From contig JADBJK010000011.1 in the NCBI GenBank assembly GCA_014874485.1, positions 1 to 64,000 on the forward strand: a stretch of 64,000 nt of DNA. The letters are read 5' to 3'. The DNA comes from Chloroflexota bacterium (GTDB lineage: Bacteria > Chloroflexota > Anaerolineae > DTLA01). Shown here piece after piece: positions 25,133 to 34,237 of this stretch. Each line of letters starts with the position of its first letter. Within the stretch, counting starts at the first letter, position 1. The notes beneath the pieces are model-generated. The model was given only the letters and a program-made list of their open reading frames with translations, was not told where the DNA came from and made no database searches. Made by a program: the position numbers and the translations under genes.

Positions 25133-26251
25133 CTACGGCAGCACGTCCGCCAACTGCTCCCGCAACTCCAGCCACTTGTCCATGGCGGGGCGGGTAACCA
25201 CCGACGGCGGCAGGAACGGGCACCCCTGCGACTCCCGCGTGGACACGTCAAACGTGCCGATGGCCCGCGCCAGGGCCATGATGTCCACCTTGTCGTAGCC
25301 GATGAGCGGGCGCAGGATGGGCTTGGCGATGCCCAACGAGATCATCTCCAGGCTTGGCAGCGTCTGGCTGGCCACTTGCCCCACGTTCTCGCCCGTAACG
25401 ATGGCGTGGGCTCCGATTTCCTCGGCCAGCCGCGCCGCCCTGCGGAGCATGGCGTGCTTGCAGAACAGGCACGTCCACCGCTCGGCCCGCAGGTCGTGGA
25501 GCCGCTCCACAATCGGCGCCATGACCTCGTGATGGCTCACCACCAGCGGCTTGATGCGCCACCCGTAGGCGTATCGGTCCAGGACTTGGCAGTTCTCCAA
25601 CGCCTTGGCGGTTTCCACCTCGCTCTGGGTAAAGTGGAGCGGGGCCACGCCGCACCCGCGCTTCATCATCACCCACGCGGCCACAGGCGAGTCAATCCCG
25701 CCCGAAATCAGCGCCACGACCCTGCCCTGGGAGTTCAGCGGCAGGCCGCCGGGCCCAGGGTGCGCCGCCGCGAAAATCAGCGCCTCCTCGCGGCGAATTT
25801 CCACGCCTATCGTTACGTCCGCGGCGTCCGACAGGTCCACCCCCGCCCCGGTTGCCACTCGGACCGCCTCGCCCACCTGGGCGTTGATCTGCGGCGAGGT
25901 CAGCGGGAACCCCTTATAGGCGCGGCGGGCCTCCATGCGGAAGGTGCGGCCCGGCCCCAGCCCTGCGCTCCGAGCGACGGCCAGCGCCTCTGCGGTGATG
26001 GCCTCCATATCCAGCGGCGCGGAGCGAACCGGACTGAGCGACACAATCCCGAAGACCCGCTGGAGATGGGGCAGCGCCGCTTCCACCGCGTCGGTCTCCA
26101 CATACAGCCGCTGGCCGTGCACCGATACCTCGCCCGCCAGGTGGTTGCGTTTCAGGCAATCTTTTATGTTAAGCCGCAGCCGCCGAACGAACACGTTGCG
26201 GTTTCGCCCCTTCAGCCCGATCTCCCCATACCGCACCAAAATCAGACCCAT
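25133..26251 (-). CDS. thiI: tRNA uracil 4-sulfurtransferase ThiI
   Basis: A 372-residue enzyme adding sulfur to U8 of tRNA, and possibly to ThiS for thiamine synthesis. An N-terminal ferredoxin-like region (RYGEIGLKGRNRNVF) and THUMP domain (to about residue 160) precede the PP-loop ATP pyrophosphatase (LISGGIDSPVAAW). The CLFCKHAML segment, with conserved cysteines, and the TGENVGQVASQTL motif follow. There is no C-terminal rhodanese domain, so it resembles the short ThiI type that takes sulfur directly from a desulfurase. The ATG at 26251 follows GGGAGGGG. An intrinsic terminator lies just before it. Confidence 0.95.
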   Translation of the reverse strand: MGLILVRYGEIGLKGRNRNVFVRRLRLNIKDCLKRNHLAGEVSVHGQRLYVETDAVEAALPHLQRVFGIVSLSPVRSAPLDMEAITAEALAVARSAGLGPGRTFRMEARRAYKGFPLTSPQINAQVGEAVRVATGAGVDLSDAADVTIGVEIRREEALIFAAAHPGPGGLPLNSQGRVVALISGGIDSPVAAWVMMKRGCGVAPLHFTQSEVETAKALENCQVLDRYAYGWRIKPLVVSHHEVMAPIVERLHDLRAERWTCLFCKHAMLRRAARLAEEIGAHAIVTGENVGQVASQTLPSLEMISLGIAKPILRPLIGYDKVDIMALARAIGTFDVSTRESQGCPFLPPSVVTRPAMDKWLELREQLADVLP

Positions 26252-26272
26252 CGCGTCCCCTCCCAAAAACAA

Positions 26273-26303
26273 GGCGGGGCAAGGGGGTGCCCCCTGCCCC
26301 GCC
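26273..26303 (-). terminator. Intrinsic terminator after secDF
   Basis: On the minus strand a long GC hairpin (GGCGGGGCAGGGGG paired with CCCCCTTGCCCCGCC) is followed by TTGTTTTT. It lies 22 bp after the secF stop and ends 21 bp before the thiI start. Confidence 0.85.
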
Positions 26304-26325
26304 GGAAGTTCATGTCAGCGCCGCT

Positions 26326-27249
26326 TTAGGCAGTAGCAGGGCGCCGCCCAAACAGCCTGCGGAAGAACGCGCCGATCTCGCCTTTCTCCCAGACGACGAG
26401 AAGCGGCACCGCCGTGAACAGCGAAGCGTAGGTCTCGCTCAGCATGCCAACCAGCATGACGAGGATGAACTGCTTGATGGTCGCGCCGCCGAACAGCAGG
26501 ATCGCCAGCAGAACGAACATGGCGTTCAACTGCGTCGCCAGCGACCGGTGGAGCGTCTCCAGCACGCTGCGGTTCACGATGGTCTCGTAATCCTCGCCGC
26601 GCCGCCGCGGGATGTTCTCACGGATGCGGTCAAACACCACGATGATGTCCTGCACGCTGAACCCGATGACCGTCAGCAAGGCCGTCAGGAACAGCGCGTC
26701 CACCTCCCAGCCCAGCACCTTGCCCAGGATGGAGAACAGCCCGGTAACCACGAGAATGTTCTGCACGATGGCGACCACCGCGCACACGCCGTACCGGAAC
26801 GCATGGGGCACCTTGCGGAAGGCCAGCAGGATGAACAGCACAATCGCCAACGCCGTGAACCCGATGGCCGTGAACGCCGACTGCGTAACTTCCTTGCCCA
26901 CCGACGGCCCCACCGAGCGGAAGTACAGTTCGGTTACCGGCCCGAACCGCTCCTCAACCTTCTTCACCAGTTCCGCTTTGGTCTCCTCGTCCACCTGCTT
27001 CATGCGGATAAGCACCGTGCGGTCGTCGCCCACGGTGGTCGCCGACGTGTCCGAATACCCTGCGTCCACGAAGACGTCGCGGACTTCAGTCGGCAGGACG
27101 GGCTTCTCAAACCGCAGTTCCAGCGCCGCACCGCCGGTGAAATCAATGCTGGGCTTCAGCCCGTTGATCGCAAGGGACACGACGCCCGGAATCAGGATGA
27201 GCAACGTGATCAGAAAGTACCAGTATCGTTTCTGCGCGAAACTAAACAT
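26326..27249 (-). CDS. secF: Protein translocase subunit SecF
   Basis: A 307-residue membrane protein. It has one N-terminal helix, the large periplasmic domain with LKPSIDFTGGAALELRF, then five helices containing FSVQDIIVVFDRIREN and NRSVLETLHRS. SecD and SecF use the proton-motive force to pull secreted proteins from SecYEG. It begins 24 bp after the secD stop with its own GGAGG. Confidence 0.97.
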   Translation of the reverse strand: MFSFAQKRYWYFLITLLILIPGVVSLAINGLKPSIDFTGGAALELRFEKPVLPTEVRDVFVDAGYSDTSATTVGDDRTVLIRMKQVDEETKAELVKKVEERFGPVTELYFRSVGPSVGKEVTQSAFTAIGFTALAIVLFILLAFRKVPHAFRYGVCAVVAIVQNILVVTGLFSILGKVLGWEVDALFLTALLTVIGFSVQDIIVVFDRIRENIPRRRGEDYETIVNRSVLETLHRSLATQLNAMFVLLAILLFGGATIKQFILVMLVGMLSETYASLFTAVPLLVVWEKGEIGAFFRRLFGRRPATA

Positions 27250-27273
27250 GACGCCTCCTCAAGTCCGTTCCTA

Positions 27274-28716
27274 TCAGACGCCCATGAGCCAGTGCTTGCC
27301 TTCAATCTTCTCGCCGACCGCGTCAAACAGCGTCCGCAGGAACGTCCGGGTTACCGTGATGGCCGTGAAGATGTTGATGATCACACCAAGCCCCAGGGTG
27401 ATGGCAAACCCCTTCACGATAGACGCCCCGAAGTTGGAGCCGAAGATGTACAGGATGGCGCACGTGATCAGCGTGGAGATGTTGGAATCGCGGATGGACG
27501 TCCACGCGCGGTCAAACCCCGCCGCCAGGGCGCTTTCCAGGCTGCGCCCCGCGCGAATCTCTTCCTTCATGCGCTCAAAGACCAGGATGTTGGCGTCCAC
27601 CGCCATACCGATGGACAGCAGGAAACCCGCGATGCCCGGCAGGGTCAGCGTTACGGGAATGAGTTTGTACACCATGAAGTTCAGCAGCCCGTAGAGAATC
27701 AGCGCGAGCGCCGCCATCAGCCCGGGCAGGCGGTAGTAGGTAACCATGAACAGCAGGACAACGATGACACCGATAATGCCCGCCGTCGTGCTCTGCCGCA
27801 CGGAATCGGATCCCAGCGTTGCGCCCACCGTGCGGTTGTCCACAACCTTGAGCGGAACGGGCAGCGCGCCGTATTTCAACTGAATCGCCAGGCTGCGCGC
27901 CTCGTCCAGCGTGAAGTTGCCCTCAATCACGCCGCGGCCATCGGGAATCGCCGACTTGATGACCGGGCACGAGATCACCACGTTGTCCAGCACGATGGCC
28001 AGGTAGCGCCCCACATTGGCCGCCGTGTGGTTGGCGAAGAGTTGCGCGCTCTCCGGCTGCAGTTCAAACTCTATGACCGGCTTGCCCATGTTGTCAAAGC
28101 CCACATCGGCCCTCTTGAGGTCCTTGCCGGTCATGACCGTCTTGTAGATGATCTCCGGCGTTGGGGTCGGCGTAACCGTGGGCGTCGTCGTGCCCGTCTC
28201 GGTAACGGTGCCCGTGGGCGCGACCGTGGCGGTGGCCTCGGTGGTCGGCGTAACCGTCGGCGTAACCGGCTCGGTCAGAGAGGCACCGAACGTCGTCTTC
28301 ACCACCGTGCCAGGCTCAATGAAGGTCTCGGAGTCAATGAACTCCAACCGGCCGGTCTGCCGAAGGGTTGCGATGGCCTGGTCGGGGTCCTTGATGCCGG
28401 GGAGTTCCACGATGATGCGGCGGTCGCCCTGGAGTTGCACCAGTGCCTCCGTAACGCCCAGGCCGTTGACGCGGTTCTCCACGATGGTGCGCGCGGCTTC
28501 CATCGCATCGGCGCTCGGCGGAGTCGTCTCGGGCACGTCGGCCTCCAACAGCACCTGTGTGCCGCCTTGCAAGTCCAAGCCCAGGCGCACGGAAATGTCC
28601 CGCGTCTCCTTTATCAGCGGTAGTTTCAGCGTATTGTGGCCCGGCCAGTCAATCCACAAAGCCACTGCCGCGATGAGGATAACGAGAATCAGCAAGTTGA
28701 AGTTCCGATCCCTCAT
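27274..28716 (-). CDS. secD: Protein translocase subunit SecD
   Basis: A 480-residue membrane protein with the expected plan: one N-terminal helix, the periplasmic P1 region starting RLGLDLQGGTQVLLE, then five helices with MAVDANILVFERMKEE. About residues 148-188 form a run of Thr, Pro, Val and Ala (TPTPTPE-like) inserted in the periplasmic part. This looks like a flexible linker rather than a folded domain. GAGGAGGAG lies upstream of the ATG. The gene is transcribed with secF. Confidence 0.97.
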   Translation of the reverse strand: MRDRNFNLLILVILIAAVALWIDWPGHNTLKLPLIKETRDISVRLGLDLQGGTQVLLEADVPETTPPSADAMEAARTIVENRVNGLGVTEALVQLQGDRRIIVELPGIKDPDQAIATLRQTGRLEFIDSETFIEPGTVVKTTFGASLTEPVTPTVTPTTEATATVAPTGTVTETGTTTPTVTPTPTPEIIYKTVMTGKDLKRADVGFDNMGKPVIEFELQPESAQLFANHTAANVGRYLAIVLDNVVISCPVIKSAIPDGRGVIEGNFTLDEARSLAIQLKYGALPVPLKVVDNRTVGATLGSDSVRQSTTAGIIGVIVVLLFMVTYYRLPGLMAALALILYGLLNFMVYKLIPVTLTLPGIAGFLLSIGMAVDANILVFERMKEEIRAGRSLESALAAGFDRAWTSIRDSNISTLITCAILYIFGSNFGASIVKGFAITLGLGVIINIFTAITVTRTFLRTLFDAVGEKIEGKHWLMGV

Positions 28717-28775
28717 GAAGTGCTTCTCCTCCTCAGCCGGGATGGTGTTCCCGACTCAAGTTCTTCAACACAAAC

Positions 28776-28810
28776 CAGGGCTCCTTGGCACGCGGCTCCC
28801 AGGAGCCCTG
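28776..28810 (-). terminator. Hairpin between the kor-cca operon and secD
   Basis: Perfect 10-bp arms (CAGGGCTCCT and its complement) with a 15-nt loop lie downstream of the 28849 gene and upstream of secD. Outer CAAAC/GTTTG pairs could extend it. The T tract is weak. Confidence 0.55.
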
Positions 28811-28848
28811 ATTGTTTGAAGCCGTTTCTTGGTGCGGCCCATTATAGC

Positions 28849-29196
28849 CTACGGCAATAGCCGTGTCAAATACCTTGCGGCCTCGCGGAACACGCCTTCC
28901 TCATCCAGGCCGTCGGTGGCGATGACCAGGTCTGCATGCTCGCGGGCGTGCTGCACGCGTTCGCGCATCTCCGCGTACAGTCGCGGCGTCATCAGCGAGT
29001 TGGGCCGCCGCCGCATCACCGTCTCGTACTCCGCGTCCAGGAAGATGAGCACGTCGGGTGGGTGAATGCGCTGCCACATGTCGGGCACGTAGGAATGCTC
29101 CTGGGCGATTTCCGCGGCCTCGTACCCCGCCTGCCTCAACCGCCACGCCAGCGACGTCTTCCCCGCTCCGCACACCCCAACGATGCCGATCCTCAT
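28849..29196 (-). CDS. Small P-loop NTPase, function unknown
   Basis: A 115-residue protein with a Walker A loop GVCGAGKTS at residues 7-15 and a hydrophobic DVLIFLDAE strand near residue 50 (possible Walker B). An arginine-rich lid-like stretch MRRRRPN follows. Size and layout recall very small adenylate-kinase or shikimate-kinase relatives, but no substrate motif could be named. It starts 15 bp after the phosphatase gene, last in the kor-cca transcript. The Shine-Dalgarno is weak, which may indicate coupling. Confidence 0.72.
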   Translation of the reverse strand: MRIGIVGVCGAGKTSLAWRLRQAGYEAAEIAQEHSYVPDMWQRIHPPDVLIFLDAEYETVMRRRPNSLMTPRLYAEMRERVQHAREHADLVIATDGLDEEGVFREAARYLTRLLP

Positions 29197-29211
29197 ACCA
29201 CAGGTCTGTCC

Positions 29212-29931
29212 CTAAATCGGAACGCGCACCACCAGCCGGCGAACTCCCCCATCCTCGCGCCTGGGCAAAATGCCGAGCGCCAGCACGCTGATGTCGTCGG
29301 CGGGACGGCCGGAGTCCAATTCCGCCGCCCGGCGCAGCAGGGCATCCGCCACCGCCTCCGGGTCGGATGTTCGCTCGGCCACCTCACGCGCGTAGCCCAG
29401 CACGTCCCACGGCCCGTTGCTCCGGCCCGCGCTCCAAAGCCCATCGGTAGCGACGACAACCCACGTCCCCGCCTCAAAGGGGAACTCCAGAATCGCGGGC
29501 TTGGTGGCGGCGTACAGTCCAACCGGCTGGGCCGATTCGTCTATCTGGCTCCACACCCCCTCGCGCCGCACGATGGCCGGGCACTGCATGTTGCGCGAAA
29601 GGACGACGGTCTTCGTGGTCAGGTCCAGCGACAGGATGGTCAGGTCGGCGCGCACCTTGCCCTGGTACTGGGTGAACAGGTAGTCGTGGGCGGCGCGCGC
29701 GGCTGCGCCATCCCTCACCCCCTCGCCCAGGAGCGACACCACCTTGCGCGCCACCATGTTGCTGATGGCCTTGGCCCCGCGCCCGCTGCTCTGCCCGTCC
29801 ACCAGGACGAAGGACAGCCCCCCGCGCGGCCGCTCAATCATCTCCAGCGTGTCGCCGCTCTCGCGTGTGGCGTACTTGCCCACCTTGGCCGCGGCCACCC
29901 GCAACTCCAGGCCCACGTCAACGATCTCCAT
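29212..29931 (-). CDS. SpoIIE/PP2C-type serine phosphatase
   Basis: A 239-residue stand-alone PPM phosphatase domain without sensor or membrane segments. Metal-binding aspartates are visible in FVLVDGQSSG, VVVATDGLWSAG and RPADDISVLALG, the three landmarks of the SpoIIE/RsbU group. Such enzymes dephosphorylate anti-sigma antagonists or other phosphoserine proteins. No kinase or STAS partner is adjacent, so the target is unknown. Its start overlaps the end of the CCA-enzyme gene by 14 bp, implying coupled expression. Confidence 0.85.
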   Translation of the reverse strand: MEIVDVGLELRVAAAKVGKYATRESGDTLEMIERPRGGLSFVLVDGQSSGRGAKAISNMVARKVVSLLGEGVRDGAAARAAHDYLFTQYQGKVRADLTILSLDLTTKTVVLSRNMQCPAIVRREGVWSQIDESAQPVGLYAATKPAILEFPFEAGTWVVVATDGLWSAGRSNGPWDVLGYAREVAERTSDPEAVADALLRRAAELDSGRPADDISVLALGILPRREDGGVRRLVVRVPI

Positions 29932-31633
29932 CGCGCCGCATCCTTTGCCGCTTGCACACCATCCGCGCCGCCAGTGCCAGCGCGTCGTCGCGGGTCGCAA
30001 CCTTGCCTTCCGCCTGCGCTTCGCGGATCGCCTCCAACAGCGTGCCGATGATCGGCCCTTCACCGAGGTTCAGCGCGGTCATCAGGTCCCGCCCGCTGAC
30101 CACGGGCTGGGGCGACACGATGTGCGGCTCGCGCAGGCACGCCTGGAGCACGCGCCGCACGATGGCCTGCGCCGCCGGCCAGTTCGGGTCTTGCTCCACC
30201 GGCTGCGTGGCGAACAGGTCGCCCAGGAACAGCAACGCCGCCGCCACCGCCCCATCGCCCAGCGCCCGATGGAACCGATACAGCGCGCGGTTGGTAACGC
30301 TTCGCGTCCGCACCAGCGACAGCAGCCACATGTGCTCGCGCACCACGCCCGACACCAGCGCCACCGCCGCGGCGCTGTACCGAAGCCTTGTCAACGCCTG
30401 GGCTGCCATCTCCGCGCCCACCTGCGGATGATTGTAGAACCGCACGCGGCCCCCCTCCTCCGTCCGCGTGGCGGGCTTGCCCACATCGTGCAGCGCCGCC
30501 GCCAGTTTCAGCAACGCGAGCCGCGACTCGCCCGGCGCGACGCTGACCGCCAGGTAGTCGGCCACATCCTGCCGCAGAGGGCCCAGCGCCGCCGCGAAAT
30601 CCGCCCACGGCCCGCCAGTCCCCGCACCCGCCAGCGCATCCGCCAGGGCCTCCACCGCCTCCACCGTCCGCAGGCTGTGCTCCAGGGCATCCCATCGGTG
30701 CGGCAGAGGCTGCGCCACCCCTCGCAGGCCCGCCAGTTCGGGCAGGAACACGTCCAGCAGGCCGAGGCGGTCCATATCCCGCAGGCACGCGCCGAAGGCC
30801 GGCAGCGCCGCCATGCGGTTCACCTCGTCCCGCACCCGCTCCGACGCCACCTGCGCCAACAGCGGCGCATGTGCTGCGACGGCCTGCTCCAATCCAGGGG
30901 CCGCCATCAGGCCCAGTTCGTGGACAAAGCGAACCACGCGGAGGGTCCGCACCGGATCGTCCCGAAACACGTCGCCCGACACGGGTCGCAGGACACCCGC
31001 CGCCAAATCGGCCAGGCCGCCCGTCGGGTCCACGATGGTCTCGCGGCGCAGGTCGCCCAGAGGCATCGCCATAGCGTTGATGGTGAAGTCGCGGGCGCGC
31101 AGGTCGGCTTCCAAGTCCGGCCCGCGAAGCGCCGCCACATCCAGCGAAAACGGCGCCCCGTGCCAGGAGAACAGCACCCGCGCCACATCCCGCTGCTCGT
31201 CCAGGGGGTAGAAGGCCCCGCCCAGCGCGTCGGCCACACGCCTGCCCAGGGCGAGCGCGTCGCGGGGCACCACGATGTCTATGTCGTGCACGGCGCGCCC
31301 CAGCAGCAGGTCGCGCACGCTGCCGCCCACCAGGAACGCCGAAGGCTCCCACTGGCCCACCAGTTCGGCCACGCGCCGGATAGCGTCCTGCGCCGCGCCG
31401 TACTGGGCGACGGAGTCGGCAACCCGCCCGCGCGACGAACGCCGTCCATCCTGCGCCCCGCGCGAATCGGCCGCGTCGGGCGGCACGTACACCATCTGCG
31501 GCTCCTCGCGGCGGCGCGCGGCCTTGGCGGCCTGGTACGCCTCCTCCTCGGTGCGCCCCACGCCGACCACCCGACCCCTCACCAGGGCAACCCAGTACCC
31601 CGCGTAGGCGCGCAGTTCCGGTTCGCCTGGCAT
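29918..31633 (-). CDS. CCA-adding enzyme family nucleotidyltransferase, HD domain, with N-terminal extra domain
   Basis: A 571-residue class II polymerase-beta-type nucleotidyltransferase. The active site is FLVGGSVRDLLLGRAVHDID, followed by RDFTINAMAM and the RTLRVVRFVHELG tRNA-acceptor recognition region. An HD hydrolase domain follows (ALHDVGKPATRTEEGG, then FYNHPQVGAEMA). It probably completes or repairs tRNA 3' CCA ends; poly(A) polymerase activity is possible. Residues 1-50 form an additional small domain (YAGYWVALVRGRVVGVG) of the DUF5678 type, joined by an Arg-rich linker. It starts 22 bp after korC, so it may be read from the korDABC promoter. Confidence 0.88.
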   Translation of the reverse strand: MPGEPELRAYAGYWVALVRGRVVGVGRTEEEAYQAAKAARRREEPQMVYVPPDAADSRGAQDGRRSSRGRVADSVAQYGAAQDAIRRVAELVGQWEPSAFLVGGSVRDLLLGRAVHDIDIVVPRDALALGRRVADALGGAFYPLDEQRDVARVLFSWHGAPFSLDVAALRGPDLEADLRARDFTINAMAMPLGDLRRETIVDPTGGLADLAAGVLRPVSGDVFRDDPVRTLRVVRFVHELGLMAAPGLEQAVAAHAPLLAQVASERVRDEVNRMAALPAFGACLRDMDRLGLLDVFLPELAGLRGVAQPLPHRWDALEHSLRTVEAVEALADALAGAGTGGPWADFAAALGPLRQDVADYLAVSVAPGESRLALLKLAAALHDVGKPATRTEEGGRVRFYNHPQVGAEMAAQALTRLRYSAAAVALVSGVVREHMWLLSLVRTRSVTNRALYRFHRALGDGAVAAALLFLGDLFATQPVEQDPNWPAAQAIVRRVLQACLREPHIVSPQPVVSGRDLMTALNLGEGPIIGTLLEAIREAQAEGKVATRDDALALAARMVCKRQRMRRDGDR

Positions 31634-31655
31634 CGCCGCCGCCTTCGCCCGCCCA

Positions 31656-32243
31656 TCAGGAAGCGCGGCTTGGCGCAGATTGGCCGCGCTCGGCCTCGGC
31701 GCGAATTCGTTCTGCCTCGGCCAGCCCCGCCTCCAACGCCTTGAGGTTCAGCGCCTCGGTCCCTTTGGGTGCTCGCGCGCGCACCGCTGCCTCAATGGCC
31801 TTCCTGGACACCACGCCGGTCAGCCCCACGATGATGCCCAGCGCCACGATGTTCGCCGTGATGCGGCGGCCTGTAGCCTCCTCCGCAATTTTGGTGATGG
31901 GAATCATGTAGGCGCGGCTCGTGGGCACACGGTCCACGTGCACCGAGTCCACGATAAGGATGCCGTTCTTCTTCATGCCGTACACGTACTTGCTGCACGC
32001 CTCCTGGCTCATGCACAGGAGCAGGTCCGCGGCGATGACCTTGGGATAGTCAATCACGCCGTCGCTGATGACCACCTCGGCCTTGCTGGCCCCGCCGCGG
32101 GCCTCCGGCCCGTAGGACTGGGTCTGCACGGCGTTCTTCCCGTCATACACCGCCGCCGCCTCGGCCAGGATAAGCCCGGCCAGGATAAGCCCTTGCCCCC
32201 CTTCACCCGCCAGTCGGATTTCGTAGCGGTCGTTCATTTCCAT
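31656..32243 (-). CDS. korC: 2-oxoacid:ferredoxin oxidoreductase, gamma subunit (first set)
   Basis: A 195-residue subunit of the four-polypeptide KorABCD type. Family motifs are GEGGQGLILAGLILAEAA near the N-terminus, QTQSYGPEARGGAS, and PKGTEALNLKALEAG near the C-terminus. It completes the TPP enzyme that oxidises a 2-oxoacid to acyl-CoA with reduction of ferredoxin. GAGGAGG precedes the ATG. It is the last Kor gene before the CCA enzyme gene. Confidence 0.93.
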   Translation of the reverse strand: MEMNDRYEIRLAGEGGQGLILAGLILAEAAAVYDGKNAVQTQSYGPEARGGASKAEVVISDGVIDYPKVIAADLLLCMSQEACSKYVYGMKKNGILIVDSVHVDRVPTSRAYMIPITKIAEEATGRRITANIVALGIIVGLTGVVSRKAIEAAVRARAPKGTEALNLKALEAGLAEAERIRAEAERGQSAPSRAS

Positions 32244-32270
32244 AGTGCCTCCTCAATGGCGCGCCGGGCA

Positions 32271-33113
32271 TCACGCCTTGCGCTGCGCCGCCATGGCCTG
32301 CTCTATGATCTTGGCGTAGGCGGCCGTGTACTCCGGCAACTCGCGCTCGTGGAAGATGCCGCGGACGATCTTGCCCTGCAACTGCTCGGGCGTCATCTTG
32401 GCGGCGGCCTCGCGGGTTACGCTGTTCTCCTTCTGCCAGCGCAGCATGTCCACCGCCGTGCCGAGTTTGTTGATGCGCCCGAAGGTCGTGTGGCAGTAAC
32501 TCACCGCCTCCACCACCGAGAACCCCTCGTGCACGAGCGCCTTCTCAATGAGCCGATCCAGTTCCACGGCGTGATAGACCGTGCCCCGCGCCACGAACGT
32601 CGCACCCGCCGCGATGGCCAGTTCGCAGATGGGGAACGGCTGGTCAATGTTGCCGTAAGGCGCGGTCGTGGCCAGGCTGCCTGTGGGCGTCGTCGGCGAG
32701 TACTGGCCGCCGGTCATGCCGTAGATGGAGTTGTTGATGACGATGGCCGTGATGCCGATATTGCGCCGCGCAGCATGGATGAAGTGATTGCCGCCGATGG
32801 CCAGCGCGTCGCCGTCGCCCATGATGGCGATGACGTGCATCTTCGGCTTCACCATCTTCAGCCCCGTGGCAAAGGCCAGCGCCCGCCCGTGGGTCGTGTG
32901 CATCGTGTTGAAGTCCATGTACACCGGCATCCGCCCGCTGCATCCGATGCCCGACACCATGGCGATATCGTCCTTCTCCCAGCCCAGGCGGTCTATCGCG
33001 CGAATCAGCGCCCCCATGACAATGCCGATGCCGCACCCCGGACACCACACGTTGGGGAACTTCTTGTGCCGCCGGAGATAGCGGTACATGCGGTTCTCTT
33101 CGTATCGTCTCAT
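32271..33113 (-). CDS. korB: 2-oxoacid:ferredoxin oxidoreductase, beta subunit (first set)
   Basis: A 280-residue TPP-binding subunit. CPGCGIGIV near residue 24 and GIGCSG supply iron-sulfur cysteines. The TPP/magnesium motif is GDGDALAIGGNH followed by INNSIYGMTGGQ. The protein is slightly shorter than POR beta, as usual for the Kor group. It starts just after the korA stop with GGAGAAG upstream. Substrate is probably 2-oxoglutarate, though pyruvate or branched-chain oxoacids are not excluded by sequence. Confidence 0.94.
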   Translation of the reverse strand: MRRYEENRMYRYLRRHKKFPNVWCPGCGIGIVMGALIRAIDRLGWEKDDIAMVSGIGCSGRMPVYMDFNTMHTTHGRALAFATGLKMVKPKMHVIAIMGDGDALAIGGNHFIHAARRNIGITAIVINNSIYGMTGGQYSPTTPTGSLATTAPYGNIDQPFPICELAIAAGATFVARGTVYHAVELDRLIEKALVHEGFSVVEAVSYCHTTFGRINKLGTAVDMLRWQKENSVTREAAAKMTPEQLQGKIVRGIFHERELPEYTAAYAKIIEQAMAAQRKA

Positions 33114-33115
33114 GG

Positions 33116-34237
33116 CTACTTCTCCTCAATGGCGGCCAGTATCTGCTGCGGCGTGATCATCTCCCCGTTTGCCAGGTTCACCCGCCGCACCTTCTGCCTG
33201 CCCACGACGCGCTCCACTTCCAGCGCCAGTTGCCCCAGGTTCATCTCGGGCACGATCACGCGCCTGCACTGCCGCGCCAGCCGCTCGGTAATCTCTTCGG
33301 GGAACGGCCAGATGGTCTCCAGTTTCAGGAAGCCCACCCTGTACCGCTTGGCCCGCGCCAGTTTCACGGCGTGGCGCGCCGAGCGAGCCGTCGCGCCGTA
33401 GGCCACCACCAGCACCCGCGACCCCGCCGGAAAATCCTCCTCCCAGGAGATGATGTCCTGGCGGTGCTGCTCAATCCGCCCGAACGCCCGCGCAATCCAG
33501 GCGTCAATCTCGTCCACGCGCTCGGTGGGGAAGCCGGCCCGGTCGTGGAACAGGCCGGTGATGTGATACCGATACCCCTCGCCGAACGGGGCCAGCGGCG
33601 GCACGTCGGTGCTGGGGTCCTCAAACGGGAAGTACCACTCGGGCGGCACGTGGGCGGCCACCCGGTTGGTGATCTCCAGCGACTCGGGCGGGGGCAGTTC
33701 CACCCGCTCCCGCATGTGGCCCACCACCTCGTCCATGAGCAGGATGACCGGCGAGCGGTACTTCTCCGACAGGTTGAACGCCCGCACCGTGAGCAGGAAC
33801 GTCTCCATTACCGACGACGGCGACAGGACGATGATGGGGTGATCGCCGTGGGTGCCCCAGCGCGCCTGCATCACATCGCCCTGCGCCGGCTTGGTGGGCA
33901 GGCCCGTGCTCGGCCCCGTGCGCTGGACGTTGACGATGACGCAGGGGATTTCCGCCATCGCCGCGTAGCCGATGTTCTCCTGCATCAGCGAGAACCCCGG
34001 ACCGCTGGTCGCCGTCATGGCCTTGACGCCGCCCACCGACGCGCCGATGACCGCCGCGATGCTGGCGATCTCATCCTCCATCTGGATGAAGGACCCGCCC
34101 ACCTGGGGCAGTCGCCGAGAGAGGAGTTCCGCGATTTCCGACGAGGGCGTGATGGGGTATCCGGCGAAGAAGCGGCACCCCGCTGCAAGCGCCCCCTCCA
34201 CGCATGCTTCATTGCCCTGCATCAGTCGTGCCGCCAT
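33116..34237 (-). CDS. korA: 2-oxoacid:ferredoxin oxidoreductase, alpha subunit (first set)
   Basis: A 373-residue pyrimidine-binding subunit with GCRFFAGYPITPSSEIAE at the N-terminus, QMEDEIASIAAVIGAS, ATSGPGFSLMQENIG and the VNVQRTGPSTGLPT motif. It contributes to the TPP site at the alpha-beta interface and binds CoA. The ATG at 34237, with AGGAGG seven bases before it, lies inside the 3' end of the ferredoxin gene, so the two overlap by 29 bp. Confidence 0.94.
   Translation of the reverse strand: MAARLMQGNEACVEGALAAGCRFFAGYPITPSSEIAELLSRRLPQVGGSFIQMEDEIASIAAVIGASVGGVKAMTATSGPGFSLMQENIGYAAMAEIPCVIVNVQRTGPSTGLPTKPAQGDVMQARWGTHGDHPIIVLSPSSVMETFLLTVRAFNLSEKYRSPVILLMDEVVGHMRERVELPPPESLEITNRVAAHVPPEWYFPFEDPSTDVPPLAPFGEGYRYHITGLFHDRAGFPTERVDEIDAWIARAFGRIEQHRQDIISWEEDFPAGSRVLVVAYGATARSARHAVKLARAKRYRVGFLKLETIWPFPEEITERLARQCRRVIVPEMNLGQLALEVERVVGRQKVRRVNLANGEMITPQQILAAIEEK

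Noticed and set aside
23722-26251. Aminotransferase and thiI as a desulfurase-ThiI operon
   Set aside because: The genes are on opposite strands and converge, and the aminotransferase lacks a visible catalytic-cysteine loop.
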